A DNA stretch of 64,000 nucleotides from Phytohabitans aurantiacus (GTDB lineage: Bacteria > Actinomycetota > Actinomycetes > Mycobacteriales > Micromonosporaceae). How positions within the stretch are numbered: position 1 is the stretch's first letter; each line of letters starts with the position of its first letter. The notes under the pieces were generated by a model. That model did no database searches and was not told where the DNA came from. It saw nothing but the letters and a program-made list of their open reading frames with translations. Shown here in pieces: positions 17,192-26,214 of the stretch. The stretch covers positions 225,946 to 289,945 of the forward strand of contig NZ_BSDI01000001.1 of the NCBI RefSeq assembly GCF_027923225.1, written 5' to 3'. Position numbers and translations under genes: made by a program.

Positions 17192-18259
17192 GTGAGATCC
17201 ACGAGCTTCTCCGCTCGCCGCGCCGCGGTCATCCTTGCGGCGCCCGTCCTGCTCCTCGGCTCAGTTCTCTGGCCGTCCGCTGCGCAGGCAGCCCCCGCAC
17301 CGCTCCACGCCGATGGCGCCGCGACAGCCACCGCGCTCGCCAGCAAGCTGGGCGCCAAGTCGGCCGGCGCCTACCTCGACGCCTCGTCCGGCCGCATGGT
17401 CGTCACCGTCACCGACTCGGCGGCAGCCGACCAGGTACGGGCCGCGGGTGCGGTCGCCAAGACCGTCAAGTACAGCGCCACGCAGCTCGACGCGGTCACC
17501 GCGAAGATCGAGAAGGCGGCCGCCATCCCCGGCACGGCCCGCTCCACCGACCTGACCACCAACCAGGTCGTGGTGACCGTCGACAGCACCGTCACGGGCG
17601 CCCGGCTCGACACCGTCAAGGCCGCCGTGGCGGCAGCCGGTGACGCCGCACGGCTGGAGCACACCGCTGGCCAGTTCAGCCTCCGGATCGCCGGTGGCCA
17701 GGCCATTTACAGCAGCAGCTCGCGCTGCTCGCTGGGCTTCAACGTGCGTACCGCCACCGCCTACTACTTCGTCACCGCCGGGCACTGCACCAACGGCGGC
17801 GCCACCTGGTACACCAACTCGAGCCGCTCGACGGTGATCGGCGCACGCGTGGTGTCGAGCTTCCCCGGCAACGACTACGGCATCGTCCGGTTCGACAACG
17901 CGAGCGTGCCGCACCCCAGCCAGGTGTACCTGTACGGTGCCGGCAACCGGACCATCACCTCCGTCGGCAACGCGTTCTCCGGCCAGTCCGTCCAGCGCAG
18001 CGGCAGCACCACCGGCGTCCGCGGCGGCACGGTGACCGCGGTCAACGCGTCCGTCACCTACCCGCAGGGCACGGTCAGCGGCCTCATCCGCACCAACGTG
18101 TGCGCGGAGCCCGGTGACAGCGGCGGCTCCCTCTTCTCGGGTTCGGTCGCGCTCGGCATGACGTCTGGCGGCAGCGGCAACTGCTCCAGCGGCGGCACGA
18201 CGTTCTTCCAGCCCTTGAACGAGGTCTTCTCGACCTACACCAACCTAACCCTCGCCTAG
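17192..18259 (+). CDS. Secreted S1 serine protease with alpha-lytic-type propeptide
   Basis: A 355-residue preproenzyme of the streptogrisin/alpha-lytic protease group. A signal peptide (about 1-33, ending AAQAA) and a ~140-residue pro-region precede the mature chymotrypsin-like domain from about IAGGQAIYSS. The triad is clear: H198 (TAGHC), D228 (GNDYG), S310 (EPGDSGG). Cysteines flanking H198 and S310 fit the family disulfides. Start is GTG 17192 with a perfect AGGAGG at 17181-17186. Substrate preference is probably for small or aromatic residues, which is inferred. Confidence 0.95.
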   Translation: MRSTSFSARRAAVILAAPVLLLGSVLWPSAAQAAPAPLHADGAATATALASKLGAKSAGAYLDASSGRMVVTVTDSAAADQVRAAGAVAKTVKYSATQLDAVTAKIEKAAAIPGTARSTDLTTNQVVVTVDSTVTGARLDTVKAAVAAAGDAARLEHTAGQFSLRIAGGQAIYSSSSRCSLGFNVRTATAYYFVTAGHCTNGGATWYTNSSRSTVIGARVVSSFPGNDYGIVRFDNASVPHPSQVYLYGAGNRTITSVGNAFSGQSVQRSGSTTGVRGGTVTAVNASVTYPQGTVSGLIRTNVCAEPGDSGGSLFSGSVALGMTSGGSGNCSSGGTTFFQPLNEVFSTYTNLTLA

Positions 18260-18311
18260 CGCCGCGCGGCGCCGTGCGGCCCACCGGGCCGCCGGGCCGC
18301 CCCCTTGCGGC

Positions 18312-18393
18312 CGATCAAGGGCGATCGCATGGATCAAGGGCGAATGCACGCGGAAAAGAGATCCAACCGCGTGCATTCGCCCTTGATCGACGT
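18312..18393 (-). repeat. Family B structured repeat, copy 1 (reverse orientation)
   Basis: About 82 bp: inverted arms GATCAAGGGCGAATGCACGC / GCGTGCATTCGCCCTTGATC around an asymmetric loop containing GGATCTCTTTT, plus a third short repeat (TTGATCG) on one side. It lies between the convergent protease and oxidoreductase genes. Its translation yields spurious peptides containing MDQGR-HAE; these should not be annotated. Confidence 0.95.
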
Positions 18394-18408
18394 GCGTAGC
18401 TCAAAAAT

Positions 18409-19638
18409 CTAGATGCCGAAGAAGCGGCCCGGAGCCAGGCGGGCGTCGGGGTCGAAGCGCGACTTGACCCGGCGCAGCACATCCTGGGTCGCGACCGGAC
18501 CCCACATGTCGACGGCGTCTCGCACCGGACCCGGCGCCGACACGACCACGCACGAGCCGGCCCGCGCCAGCAGGACTCCGCGCACCGCGTCGAGGATCGC
18601 CACCGCCCGGTCCGGCGGCGTGTCGCCGGGCAGCGCGGCGTGGACCACACCGAGCCCGGCCGATCCGCGGACCGGCACGGGATGACCGGCGGCGTCGCGC
18701 AAGGCGTAGACCGCGGCGTGCAGGTCAGACGTGGGCACCGTGATACGCAGCGCGATGCCGTGCGGTCGGGCCGAGTATCGCCCCCACCACTCGGGCGCCT
18801 CGCCGTAGACCTCGGCGTCGCCGCCCAGCAGCGTCGCCACACGCCGCGCCTGCTCGGCCACCACCGCGGGCGCGCCTTCGAGCAGCACAGACAGCGCGCC
18901 CAGGCCACGCGGACCGCGCACCGGCAGGTCGACCTCGATCGCGGCCACCTGCACCGGATCGGCGACCACCACGTCGACGAGGTCGTGCACCTCGAGCGGT
19001 GTCCACACCGAACGGTGCACCCAGGCCCGGGCGGCGGGCGCGGGCAGCACCTTGAGCGTCGCGGCGACCAGCACGCCGAGGCCACCGAACGAGCCGCACA
19101 GCAGCCGGCCCACCCCGCGCCCGGCGGAGTGGCTGAGCAGCCCGTTGGGTCCGACGTAGCTGACGCCGAGCAGCTGATCGCCGGCCGTGCCGTGGCGGTG
19201 TGCCAGCGGACCGGACTCGTCGGTGGCGATCACGCCGCCAACGGTCGCGCCGTCGGACCCCGGGTCGAGCGCCAGCCGCTGGCCGACCCGACCGAGCGCG
19301 GCCTGAGCCGCCCGCACCGGCGTGCCCGCACCGATCTCGGCATACGACTCCTCGATCGGGTGGTGCCAGATGCCCGCGAGGCGCGCGGTGTCGACGAGCA
19401 GGTCGAGGTGACCGGGGCGGGAGCCCCAGTGAAGCTTGGTGCCGGCGCCCCGCGCCACAACCGTGAGGCCATGCTCGGCGGCCACCCGCATGACGGCCGA
19501 GGCGCCGTCGACGGAGGCGGGGACGGCGACCCAGGTGGGCGTCACACCGGCCACCGCATCTGCCGCGGCGCCGCGCCGGGCGAACCGGATGCCGCAGATG
19601 CCGACCAGCTCGCGGAAGACCCGACCGCCCATTGCCAT
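18409..19638 (-). CDS. FAD-binding oxidoreductase, GlcE/PCMH type
   Basis: A 409-residue flavoprotein. The N-terminal PCMH FAD-binding domain (about 35-215) has VVARGAGTKLHWG and DPGSDGATVGGVIATDESG, the pyrophosphate-binding elements seen in glycolate oxidase subunit GlcE. The C-terminal ~190 residues form the substrate cap and end in the family tail ARLAPGRFFGI. GlcE normally works with GlcD and GlcF, but neither is adjacent, so this may be a lone oxidase; substrate unknown. The first ten residues (MAMGGRVFRE) are poorly supported and a start further in is possible. Confidence 0.82.
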   Translation of the reverse strand: MAMGGRVFRELVGICGIRFARRGAAADAVAGVTPTWVAVPASVDGASAVMRVAAEHGLTVVARGAGTKLHWGSRPGHLDLLVDTARLAGIWHHPIEESYAEIGAGTPVRAAQAALGRVGQRLALDPGSDGATVGGVIATDESGPLAHRHGTAGDQLLGVSYVGPNGLLSHSAGRGVGRLLCGSFGGLGVLVAATLKVLPAPAARAWVHRSVWTPLEVHDLVDVVVADPVQVAAIEVDLPVRGPRGLGALSVLLEGAPAVVAEQARRVATLLGGDAEVYGEAPEWWGRYSARPHGIALRITVPTSDLHAAVYALRDAAGHPVPVRGSAGLGVVHAALPGDTPPDRAVAILDAVRGVLLARAGSCVVVSAPGPVRDAVDMWGPVATQDVLRRVKSRFDPDARLAPGRFFGI

Positions 19639-19821
19639 CGAACAAGTGTACGACTGGACCCACCTCGCCGCTACCGCCTCTGCCTCGCTTCGCTCGGGTT
19701 GTTCGCGCGCTTGGTGCCGCCCTGTAGACCGCAGTCGCTCTGGTCGCTTCGCTCCCGACGCTTTGTGCGGCCTGCGGGCGGCGCGCGCTCACCCGGTAGC
19801 GGCCCGGTAACGTGGTGCGGC

Positions 19822-21921
19822 GTGAGCACCGACACCGCCGCGACCCCGCCGGTCGCCAAGCGCGTCCCCAGCGAGCGCACCCACCACGGCGACACGATCG
19901 TCGACGAGTACGCCTGGCTGGCCGCCAAGGACGATCCGGAGACGATCGACTACCTGAAGGCGGAGAACGCCTACACGGAAGCCGCCACCGCGCACCTCGC
20001 CGGCCTGCGCGAGACGCTGTTCGAAGAGACGAAGCGGCGCACGCAGGAGACCGATCTGTCGGTGCCGACCCGCAAGGGTGCGTACTGGTACTACACGCGC
20101 ACGGTCGAGGGCCAGCAGTACGGCATCCAGTGCCGCCGGGCGGTGCGCGACGGCGAGACCGCGCCTCCGTCCACAGCGGACGGTGCACCGCTGGACGGCG
20201 AAGAGGTGCTGCTCGACGGCAACGCGCTCGCCGAAGGGCACGACTTCTTCGCGCTGGGCACCTTCGACGTGAGCCCGGACGGGCGCTGGCTGGCGTACTC
20301 GACGGACTTCGCCGGCGACGAGCGCTTCACGCTGCGCGTCAAGGACCTCAGCACCGGCGAGGTACTGCCCGACGAGGTGCCCGACGCGTTTTACGGCAGC
20401 GCCTGGTCGGCCGACGGCTCGACGCTGTTCTACCTCACGGTCGACGAGGCGTGGCGGCCGTACCGGGTGTGGCGTCACGCCATCGGCACCCCGCCCAGCG
20501 ACGACGTGGTGGTCTTCCAGGAAGACGACGAGCGGTTCTGGGTGGGCGTCGAGCTGACCCGCTCCGAGAAGTTCATCGTGATCGAGGCGCACAGCAAGGT
20601 CACGAGCGAGGCTCGGGTGATCCCGGCCAGCAACCCGACCGGCGAGCCCGCGGTGATCGCGCCGCGCCGGCAGGGCGTCGAGTACTCGATCGAGCACCAC
20701 GGGCACCGTTTCCTTATCCTCCACAACGATGGCGCGGAAGACTTCGCGCTCGCGTACACGTCGGCGGACGCGCCAGGCGACTGGACCACGCTGATCCCGC
20801 ACACGCCGGGCACCCGGTTGGAGTCGGTCGACGCGTTCTCCAACCACGTGGTGGTGTCGCTTCGCAAGGACGGCCTGACCGGCCTGCGCGTGATCCCCGA
20901 CGGCTCCACCGACTCGTTCGACATCGCCTTTCCCGAGCCGCTATACAGCGTCGGCCTGGAGAGCAATCCCGAGTACGACACGGCGAGCGTGCGGCTGCAC
21001 TACGCCTCGTTCGTGACCCCCGACTCGGTGTACGACTACGACCTGACCACCCGCGAGATGGTCCTGCGTAAGCAGAAGCCGGTGCTCGCCAGTCTGGGTG
21101 GCACAGCCTTCGACTCCGCTGATTATGAGCAGCACCGCGACTGGGCGGTCGCCGACGACGGCACCCGGGTGCCGATCTCGCTGGTCTGCAAGGCTGGCAC
21201 GCCCAAAGACGGCTCGGCGCCGTGCGTGATCTACGGGTACGGCTCGTATGAGGCGAGCATGGATCCCTGGTTCTCGATCCCCCGGCTGTCGCTGCTCGAC
21301 CGCGGCGTCATCTTCGCGGTCGCGCACATCCGGGGCGGTGGTGAGCTGGGCCGCCGCTGGTACGAAGACGGCAAGATGCTCGCCAAGAAGAACACCTTTA
21401 CCGACTTCGTGGCCTGCGCGCGGCACCTGGTCAAGGCCGGCTGGACCTCGACCGACCGGCTGGTCGCGCGGGGCGGCTCGGCGGGCGGCCTGCTGATGGG
21501 CGCGGTGGCCAACATCGCGCCGGACGCGTTCACGGGCGTGGTGGCGCAGGTGCCGTTCGTCGACGCGCTGAACTCGATCCTCGACCCGTCGCTGCCGCTG
21601 ACCGTCACCGAGTGGGAGGAGTGGGGCAACCCGCTCCACGACCCCGAGGTGTACGCGTACATGAAGTCGTACACGCCGTACGAGAACGTGGCGGCCGTCG
21701 AGTACCCGGCGATCCTGGCCGTGACCAGCCTCAACGACACCCGGGTGCTCTACCACGAGCCGGCGAAGTGGGTCGCCCGGCTGCGCGCGACCTCGCCGGC
21801 CAGCGAGTACCTGCTGAAGACGGAGATGGGCGCGGGCCACGGCGGGCCGAGCGGCCGGTACGACGCATGGAAGGAAGAGGCGTTCGTGGCGGCCTGGATC
21901 CTCGACCGGATCAAGCCATGA
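19822..21921 (+). CDS. ptrB: S9 prolyl oligopeptidase-family peptidase (oligopeptidase B-like)
   Basis: A 699-residue serine peptidase that would cut short peptides in the cytosol. An N-terminal beta-propeller (about 70-410) is followed by an alpha/beta-hydrolase domain with S553 in GGSAGG, D639 in LNDTRV and H673 in GAGHGG. Acidic residues and the WEEWGNPLHDPEVY segment fit oligopeptidase B, which prefers Arg/Lys. Start is GTG 19822, as upstream in-frame sequence lies antisense to the FAD oxidase gene. The stop TGA is the first triplet of a family A palindrome. Confidence 0.92.
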   Translation: MSTDTAATPPVAKRVPSERTHHGDTIVDEYAWLAAKDDPETIDYLKAENAYTEAATAHLAGLRETLFEETKRRTQETDLSVPTRKGAYWYYTRTVEGQQYGIQCRRAVRDGETAPPSTADGAPLDGEEVLLDGNALAEGHDFFALGTFDVSPDGRWLAYSTDFAGDERFTLRVKDLSTGEVLPDEVPDAFYGSAWSADGSTLFYLTVDEAWRPYRVWRHAIGTPPSDDVVVFQEDDERFWVGVELTRSEKFIVIEAHSKVTSEARVIPASNPTGEPAVIAPRRQGVEYSIEHHGHRFLILHNDGAEDFALAYTSADAPGDWTTLIPHTPGTRLESVDAFSNHVVVSLRKDGLTGLRVIPDGSTDSFDIAFPEPLYSVGLESNPEYDTASVRLHYASFVTPDSVYDYDLTTREMVLRKQKPVLASLGGTAFDSADYEQHRDWAVADDGTRVPISLVCKAGTPKDGSAPCVIYGYGSYEASMDPWFSIPRLSLLDRGVIFAVAHIRGGGELGRRWYEDGKMLAKKNTFTDFVACARHLVKAGWTSTDRLVARGGSAGGLLMGAVANIAPDAFTGVVAQVPFVDALNSILDPSLPLTVTEWEEWGNPLHDPEVYAYMKSYTPYENVAAVEYPAILAVTSLNDTRVLYHEPAKWVARLRATSPASEYLLKTEMGAGHGGPSGRYDAWKEEAFVAAWILDRIKP

Positions 21922-21970
21922 TCAGGGCGTCCCTCAAGTCGCTAGGACGACTTGAGGGACGCCCTGATCA
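21919..21970. repeat. Family A palindromic element, copy 2 (perfect arms)
   Basis: Perfect 23-bp arms starting TGATCAGGGCGTCCCTCAAG, loop CTAGGA. It lies between the convergent peptidase and dehydratase genes; the first TGA is the stop codon of the peptidase gene. The best-preserved copy of the family. Confidence 0.97.
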
Positions 21971-21976
21971 CGAAGG

Positions 21977-22915
21977 TCAGACGACGCTGACGAGCAGCGC
22001 CGGGTCGACGTTGCCGCCGCTGATGACGGCGACCGTGCGGCCCGGCGGCAGCTTGTCGCGCCGGAAGAGGTGCGCTGCCGTGGCGACCGCCCCGCTCGGC
22101 TCCACGACCAGCCGGCTCTCCCGCACTAGGCGGCTCATCGCGGCCCGGATCTCCTCCTCGCTCACGGTCACGATCGCGTCGAGGCGCTCCCGCAGGTGCG
22201 CGAACGTCAGCTCGGACAGGTTGGTGCGCACCCCGTCGGCGATCGTCCGGTAGGTCTGCTCGACGGGCCACGTGACCAGCTCACCCGCTGCCAGTGAGTC
22301 GCGGGCGTCCGCCGCGTACTCCGGCTCGACTCCGATCACGGCCGCCTCGGGGCGCAGCGCCTTGACCGCCGTGGCGACGCCCGACGCGAGCCCGCCGCCA
22401 CCGACGGGTACGAGCACCACGTCGACGTCGGGCAGGTCGGCGATGATCTCCAGCCCGATCGTGCCCTGTCCCGCGATCACGTCCCTGTGGTCGAAGGGCG
22501 GGATCAGGGTCAGCCCACCCTCGGCGGCCAGCCGTTCCGCCTCGGCGAGCCGCCGCGCGGGCGGTACCAGGACGACCGTCGCGCCCAGCGCGCGTACCTG
22601 CTCGATCTTTACCGCGGGGGCGACGTCGGGGATCACGACCATGCACGGCGCGCCGGCCGCGCGTGCCGCGTAGGCCAGCGCCTGGCCGTGGTTTCCCGAC
22701 GAGTGCGTGACGACGCCCCGGGAGCGGCGTTCAGCCGGCACCGACGCCACCGCGTGGGTGGCGCCACGGATCTTGAAGGAACCGACCGGCTGGAGGCTTT
22801 CGGGCTTGAGCAGGAGTTCGCCGTCCCACCGGCACGGCAGCAGCGGGGTGCGGACAGCGACCCCGGCGATGCTCCCGGCCGCTGCCTCCACGTCGTCGAT
22901 CGAGATCAGGTCCAT
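21977..22915 (-). CDS. Threonine/serine dehydratase-like PLP enzyme
   Basis: A 312-residue fold-type II pyridoxal phosphate enzyme. The PLP lysine lies in GSFKIRGA, the substrate loop is THSSGNHGQALA, the phosphate cradle is PVGGGGLASG, and SGGNVD closes the family pattern. It probably deaminates threonine or serine to ketoacids, or acts as a serine racemase; these cannot be told apart by eye. It has no C-terminal ACT domain, so it is the catabolic, non-feedback form. Start ATG 22915 (MDLISIDDV) is preferred to a longer frame start at 22966. Confidence 0.9.
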   Translation of the reverse strand: MDLISIDDVEAAAGSIAGVAVRTPLLPCRWDGELLLKPESLQPVGSFKIRGATHAVASVPAERRSRGVVTHSSGNHGQALAYAARAAGAPCMVVIPDVAPAVKIEQVRALGATVVLVPPARRLAEAERLAAEGGLTLIPPFDHRDVIAGQGTIGLEIIADLPDVDVVLVPVGGGGLASGVATAVKALRPEAAVIGVEPEYAADARDSLAAGELVTWPVEQTYRTIADGVRTNLSELTFAHLRERLDAIVTVSEEEIRAAMSRLVRESRLVVEPSGAVATAAHLFRRDKLPPGRTVAVISGGNVDPALLVSVV

Positions 22916-22980
22916 GCCGCCAAGATTGCCCGTTATCTCGTGCGACAAAAGCCTAGAATCGCCCAAAGGGGGTCGAGCGG

Positions 22981-23517
22981 ATGCGCGGTCGGCTGGCTAT
23001 CATCGCCGGCGCCGCCGTGGCCGCTGCCGTGCTGTGCTGCGGCGCGGGCACCGGCGTGGTCACCGGGGTGCTGCTCTGGGGCGACGACGTCTACGAACGG
23101 ATCGCGCGCGTGCGGGCGGACACCGTCGCACTCGGCGAGGCCGGACGCGACGGCAACCTGGAGTTCCGGGTCCACGACGTGCAGTGCGGCGTCGTCCAGG
23201 TCGGCGACCCGTTCATCAACCAGACCGCGGTCGGGCAGTTCTGCCTGGTACAGCTCACGGTAAGCAACGTGGGCAGCCGTCCGGCCACGTTCGCCGACGC
23301 GCTGCAGCGCGCGTACGGGCCGGACGGCTCCCGCTTCGCCGCCGACAGCGGCGCCGGCATCCTCGCGAACCCGGAGCAGCAGGTCTTCCTCAACGAGATC
23401 AACCCGGGCAACCGCGTGGCCGGCGTGGTCGTCTACGACATCCCGCCGGAAGGCCGGATCGCCGAACTCGAACTGCACGAGACCGAGCGCTCCACTGGCC
23501 TCCGGGTCACACTCTGA
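22981..23517 (+). CDS. Membrane-anchored DUF4352-like extracellular protein
   Basis: A 178-residue exported protein. An N-terminal hydrophobic helix (about 6-33) with CC at 19-20 may be a signal anchor, though it is not a clean lipobox. The rest is a beta-sandwich of the DUF4352 (TefC/antigen MPT63-like) type: LEFRVHDVQCG, FCLVQLTVSNVGSRPATF, and VVVYDIPPEGRIAELELHE. Two cysteines (VQCG, QFCL) could form a disulfide. Function unknown. Its 3' end overlaps the stop of the convergent permease by 11 bp. Confidence 0.8.
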   Translation: MRGRLAIIAGAAVAAAVLCCGAGTGVVTGVLLWGDDVYERIARVRADTVALGEAGRDGNLEFRVHDVQCGVVQVGDPFINQTAVGQFCLVQLTVSNVGSRPATFADALQRAYGPDGSRFAADSGAGILANPEQQVFLNEINPGNRVAGVVVYDIPPEGRIAELELHETERSTGLRVTL

Positions 23518-24946
23518 GCTCCTCCAGCGCCGTGCTCGCGCGCAGGAAGAGCAGGCCGACTCCGACGACCGCGAGCACCGCCGCCACGGCGCCGGCCCCG
23601 AGCAGCACCAGGTCGCCATAGGGTACTGGCACCGCCAGCGTGAAGCCGTCCTGAACGACCTCGTCTCCGAAGAGGCTCTGGGAAAGCGCGGCCCCCACGG
23701 CAAGCGCGACCACGATTCCGGCCGCCGCCGGCACGAGCGACTGCCACAACATGGCCTTCGCCAGCGTCGAGCGGGGCACACCAGTCGCCACGAGTGCGGC
23801 GTGCGCCCGCCGGCGCGACACGATCGACTCGGCGACCGCCACGATCAGCCCCCCGGCGGCGATCACCAGCCCCAGCGCGATCGCGACGTTGATCAGGTTG
23901 AAGGCTCCGAAGTAGAAGTCCGTGTCGCGCAGCTCGATGATCCCGCTTTCGGGGTTGGAGCGCTCGTACGACTCCTGATCCGCCGCGAACTGCGTGGCGA
24001 ACGACGAGCGCACGCCAGCGGCCCCGCCGCCGAAGACGAGGCACGCCAGGAGTGCCGCGAGGGTGCGGCTGCCGTTCCAGGGGTCGGCCATCAGGCGGCG
24101 TGCCGCGAGCAGGGCCGCTGGCCGGCGACCGAAGCGGTGCATGAGCCAGCCTGTCGCGTACGAGATCCAGCCGGTACCCGCCACCACGCCGACCGTGGCG
24201 CATGCCAGTCCCACGAAGAGCACCACCAGGAGCACGCCCGAGTTGCGGGATTCGTCTTCGAGTTGGCGCTCCAACGGCATGACCGAGCCCGTGATGACGA
24301 GGCCCACGGCGATCAGTACACCGGACCACGGCAACGGAGCCCGTGTCCGGGTCCGCCGGACCACCCCGAACGGCGTGACCGCGACCCGCCGCAGTTGCAG
24401 GATCGCGAACAGCATGGCGAGCACCGGGATGCCCACGCAGACCAGCACGATCCACCAGACCGGAGGCAGGACATCGGTGGGCAGTGGCAGCCTGCCATCC
24501 GCATCCGGCCGGTGCAGGAGTGCACGCCCGCCGAAGTACGCGCCCACGCCAACGATCATGCCCAGCACGCTGGCTAGACCGGTCTCGGTCGCGGCGATGG
24601 CGACCGCCTGGCCGGGGCTGGCGCCAGCAAGCCGGATCGCGGACAGGCGGCGGTCTCGCGACGGCGCCCCCAGCAGCGCGCACTGACCCGCCAGGGCCAG
24701 CACCGGAACAGTCAGCAGCACGAGCACGATCACCACGCCCGGCCGGAGACCGGCTTCGGCGATCAGCGCGGGCCTGTATTGCGGGGACACCCTCCCGCCG
24801 CCATTCACTGTGGGTATCGCGATCACCGTCAGCGCGGCGAGGTACGCCAGCGTGGCGAGACCGGCGGCCAGGCCGGTCAGCGCCACCCGGACCGTGTCGC
24901 TGCGGGTGCCGGCGAGCGCCAGCCGCACCAGTGTTCCGGGTTTCAC
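23507..24946 (-). CDS. FtsX-like ABC transporter permease
   Basis: A 479-residue membrane subunit with about ten hydrophobic segments arranged as two FtsX-like halves (around residues 15-140 and 240-470). It pairs with the ATPase gene upstream: its GTG start overlaps that gene's TGA (GTGA). With the PadR gene the set forms a three-gene operon, probably exporting an amphiphilic drug or antimicrobial peptide, as such PadR-linked pairs commonly do. Substrate unknown. Confidence 0.88.
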   Translation of the reverse strand: MKPGTLVRLALAGTRSDTVRVALTGLAAGLATLAYLAALTVIAIPTVNGGGRVSPQYRPALIAEAGLRPGVVIVLVLLTVPVLALAGQCALLGAPSRDRRLSAIRLAGASPGQAVAIAATETGLASVLGMIVGVGAYFGGRALLHRPDADGRLPLPTDVLPPVWWIVLVCVGIPVLAMLFAILQLRRVAVTPFGVVRRTRTRAPLPWSGVLIAVGLVITGSVMPLERQLEDESRNSGVLLVVLFVGLACATVGVVAGTGWISYATGWLMHRFGRRPAALLAARRLMADPWNGSRTLAALLACLVFGGGAAGVRSSFATQFAADQESYERSNPESGIIELRDTDFYFGAFNLINVAIALGLVIAAGGLIVAVAESIVSRRRAHAALVATGVPRSTLAKAMLWQSLVPAAAGIVVALAVGAALSQSLFGDEVVQDGFTLAVPVPYGDLVLLGAGAVAAVLAVVGVGLLFLRASTALEELRV

Positions 24947-25632
24947 CGCTGTGCCGCCACGGTGCCGAGGCCGGTCGGATCGGCCGCGCCGTCGCGCAAC
25001 ATGATCTCCCGGTCCCCGTACGCCGCGACCTGGACATCGTGCGTGACCAGTACGACCGTGGTGCGCTGCTCGCGGGCCAGCCGCACGATGTGGCCAAGCA
25101 CCTGCTCGCCGGCCAGCGAGTCGAGCGCGCCGGTCGGCTCGTCGCAGAAGAGCACCCGCGGCTCGGTGACGAGCGACCGCGCGACCGCGCAGCGCTGCTG
25201 CTGACCACCCGACATCTCGCCCGGCCGCTGGTCGGCGAGGTCGGCGACACCGAGCCGGTCCAGCCAGGACAGTGCCGCGGTTCGCGCCTCTCGCCGCCCC
25301 GTGCCGGCGAGAAGCAGCGGCAGCGCGACGTTTTCCGCGGCGGTCAGTTCCGCCACGAGCTGCCCGAACTGGAAGAGAACCCCGAACTCGGTACGCCGGA
25401 GGGCCGCCCGCGCGCCCTCCGACAGGGTGTCGATGCGCTGGCCCCGGTAGGAGACCTCACCGGCGTCCGGCCGGAGGATCCCGGCCAGGCAGTGCAGCAG
25501 GGTCGACTTGCCGCAGCCGGACGGGCCGGTGACGGCGACGATCTCGCCCTCTTCGACATCGACGTTGACGCCACGGAGGGCAGGTGTCCGCCCGTACGAC
25601 CGGACGAGGCCGCGGGCACTCAGGTAGCTCAT
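24943..25632 (-). CDS. ABC transporter ATP-binding protein (LolD/MacB-like)
   Basis: A 229-residue ATPase with Walker A GPSGCGKST, Q-loop LFQFGQLV, signature MSGGQQQR, Walker B VLFCDEPTGALD and H-loop VTHD. The sequence places it with LolD/MacB-type ATPases that partner FtsX-fold permeases. It overlaps the PadR gene at its start (ATGA) and the permease gene at its end (GTGA), so translation is coupled. Confidence 0.93.
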   Translation of the reverse strand: MSYLSARGLVRSYGRTPALRGVNVDVEEGEIVAVTGPSGCGKSTLLHCLAGILRPDAGEVSYRGQRIDTLSEGARAALRRTEFGVLFQFGQLVAELTAAENVALPLLLAGTGRREARTAALSWLDRLGVADLADQRPGEMSGGQQQRCAVARSLVTEPRVLFCDEPTGALDSLAGEQVLGHIVRLAREQRTTVVLVTHDVQVAAYGDREIMLRDGAADPTGLGTVAAQR

Positions 25633-26168
25633 CGGGTGGTCACCTCTCTGTGCAGGTCGGCGACCCGGTCCAGCGTGGTTTGCAGCCAGCGCAGGTCCGC
25701 GTCGAGGTGGGCGATGCCGAAGTCAGCGGCGATCACGTCGCTGAGGCTGGCGGCCGCGTCTGTCTTCACGCCGGTCAGCTCGCGCAGCCGGACGGTGTGC
25801 GCCGCGCGTTGGGCGGCGAGGTACTCGCGTGCCTGGTCCGCGTCGCCGACCAGCAGGGCGACCACGACCTTGGCGAGCAGCACGCTGGAGAGGTGTGGCA
25901 TCGGCGCCTCCACGGCGGCGATCCACTCCTTCAGCGCGTTGCGCCCCTCCTCCGTCAGCTCGTACGACGTGCGATCCGGTCCCGCGTCCCGGTCCTGGCC
26001 GGCCGGCACGACGAGACCGTCCCGCACCAACCGGCCGAGCGTCGCGTAGACCTGCCCGAACGCCACGGGCTTGGCGCGCGGCAGCTTGAGGTCGTGCGCC
26101 CGCTTCAGGTCGTAGCCGTGCTTGGGTCCGTCGGCGAGCAGGCCGAGGAGGACGTGGGGCGTGGACAC
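25629..26168 (-). CDS. PadR-family transcriptional regulator
   Basis: A 179-residue repressor with an N-terminal winged helix (about 5-85: LLGLLADGPKHGYDLKRAHD, GQVYATLGRLVRDGLV) and a C-terminal dimerisation helix pair of the Vir/AphA type. It is the first gene of the exporter operon, and a clean dyad lies 8 bp upstream of its GTG start, so autoregulation with relief by the exported compound is the likely scheme. Confidence 0.93.
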   Translation of the reverse strand: MSTPHVLLGLLADGPKHGYDLKRAHDLKLPRAKPVAFGQVYATLGRLVRDGLVVPAGQDRDAGPDRTSYELTEEGRNALKEWIAAVEAPMPHLSSVLLAKVVVALLVGDADQAREYLAAQRAAHTVRLRELTGVKTDAAASLSDVIAADFGIAHLDADLRWLQTTLDRVADLHREVTTR

Positions 26169-26175
26169 ACGGCCA

Positions 26176-26196
26176 ACTATTCATCGAGCGAATAGT
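26176..26196. promoter_or_regulatory. Probable PadR operator
   Basis: Perfect 7-bp arms ACTATTC and GAATAGT with a 7-bp spacer, centred 18 bp upstream of the PadR gene start. Length, symmetry and A/T-rich arms fit PadR operators; position would block transcription of the operon. Confidence 0.75.
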
Positions 26197-26214
26197 GGCT
26201 GTCAACCCTCACCC

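Noticed and set aside
18640..19821. Long in-frame extension upstream of the prolyl oligopeptidase gene
   Set aside because: It lies antisense to the well-supported FAD oxidoreductase gene and has no homologous features; the GTG at 19822 gives the family start.
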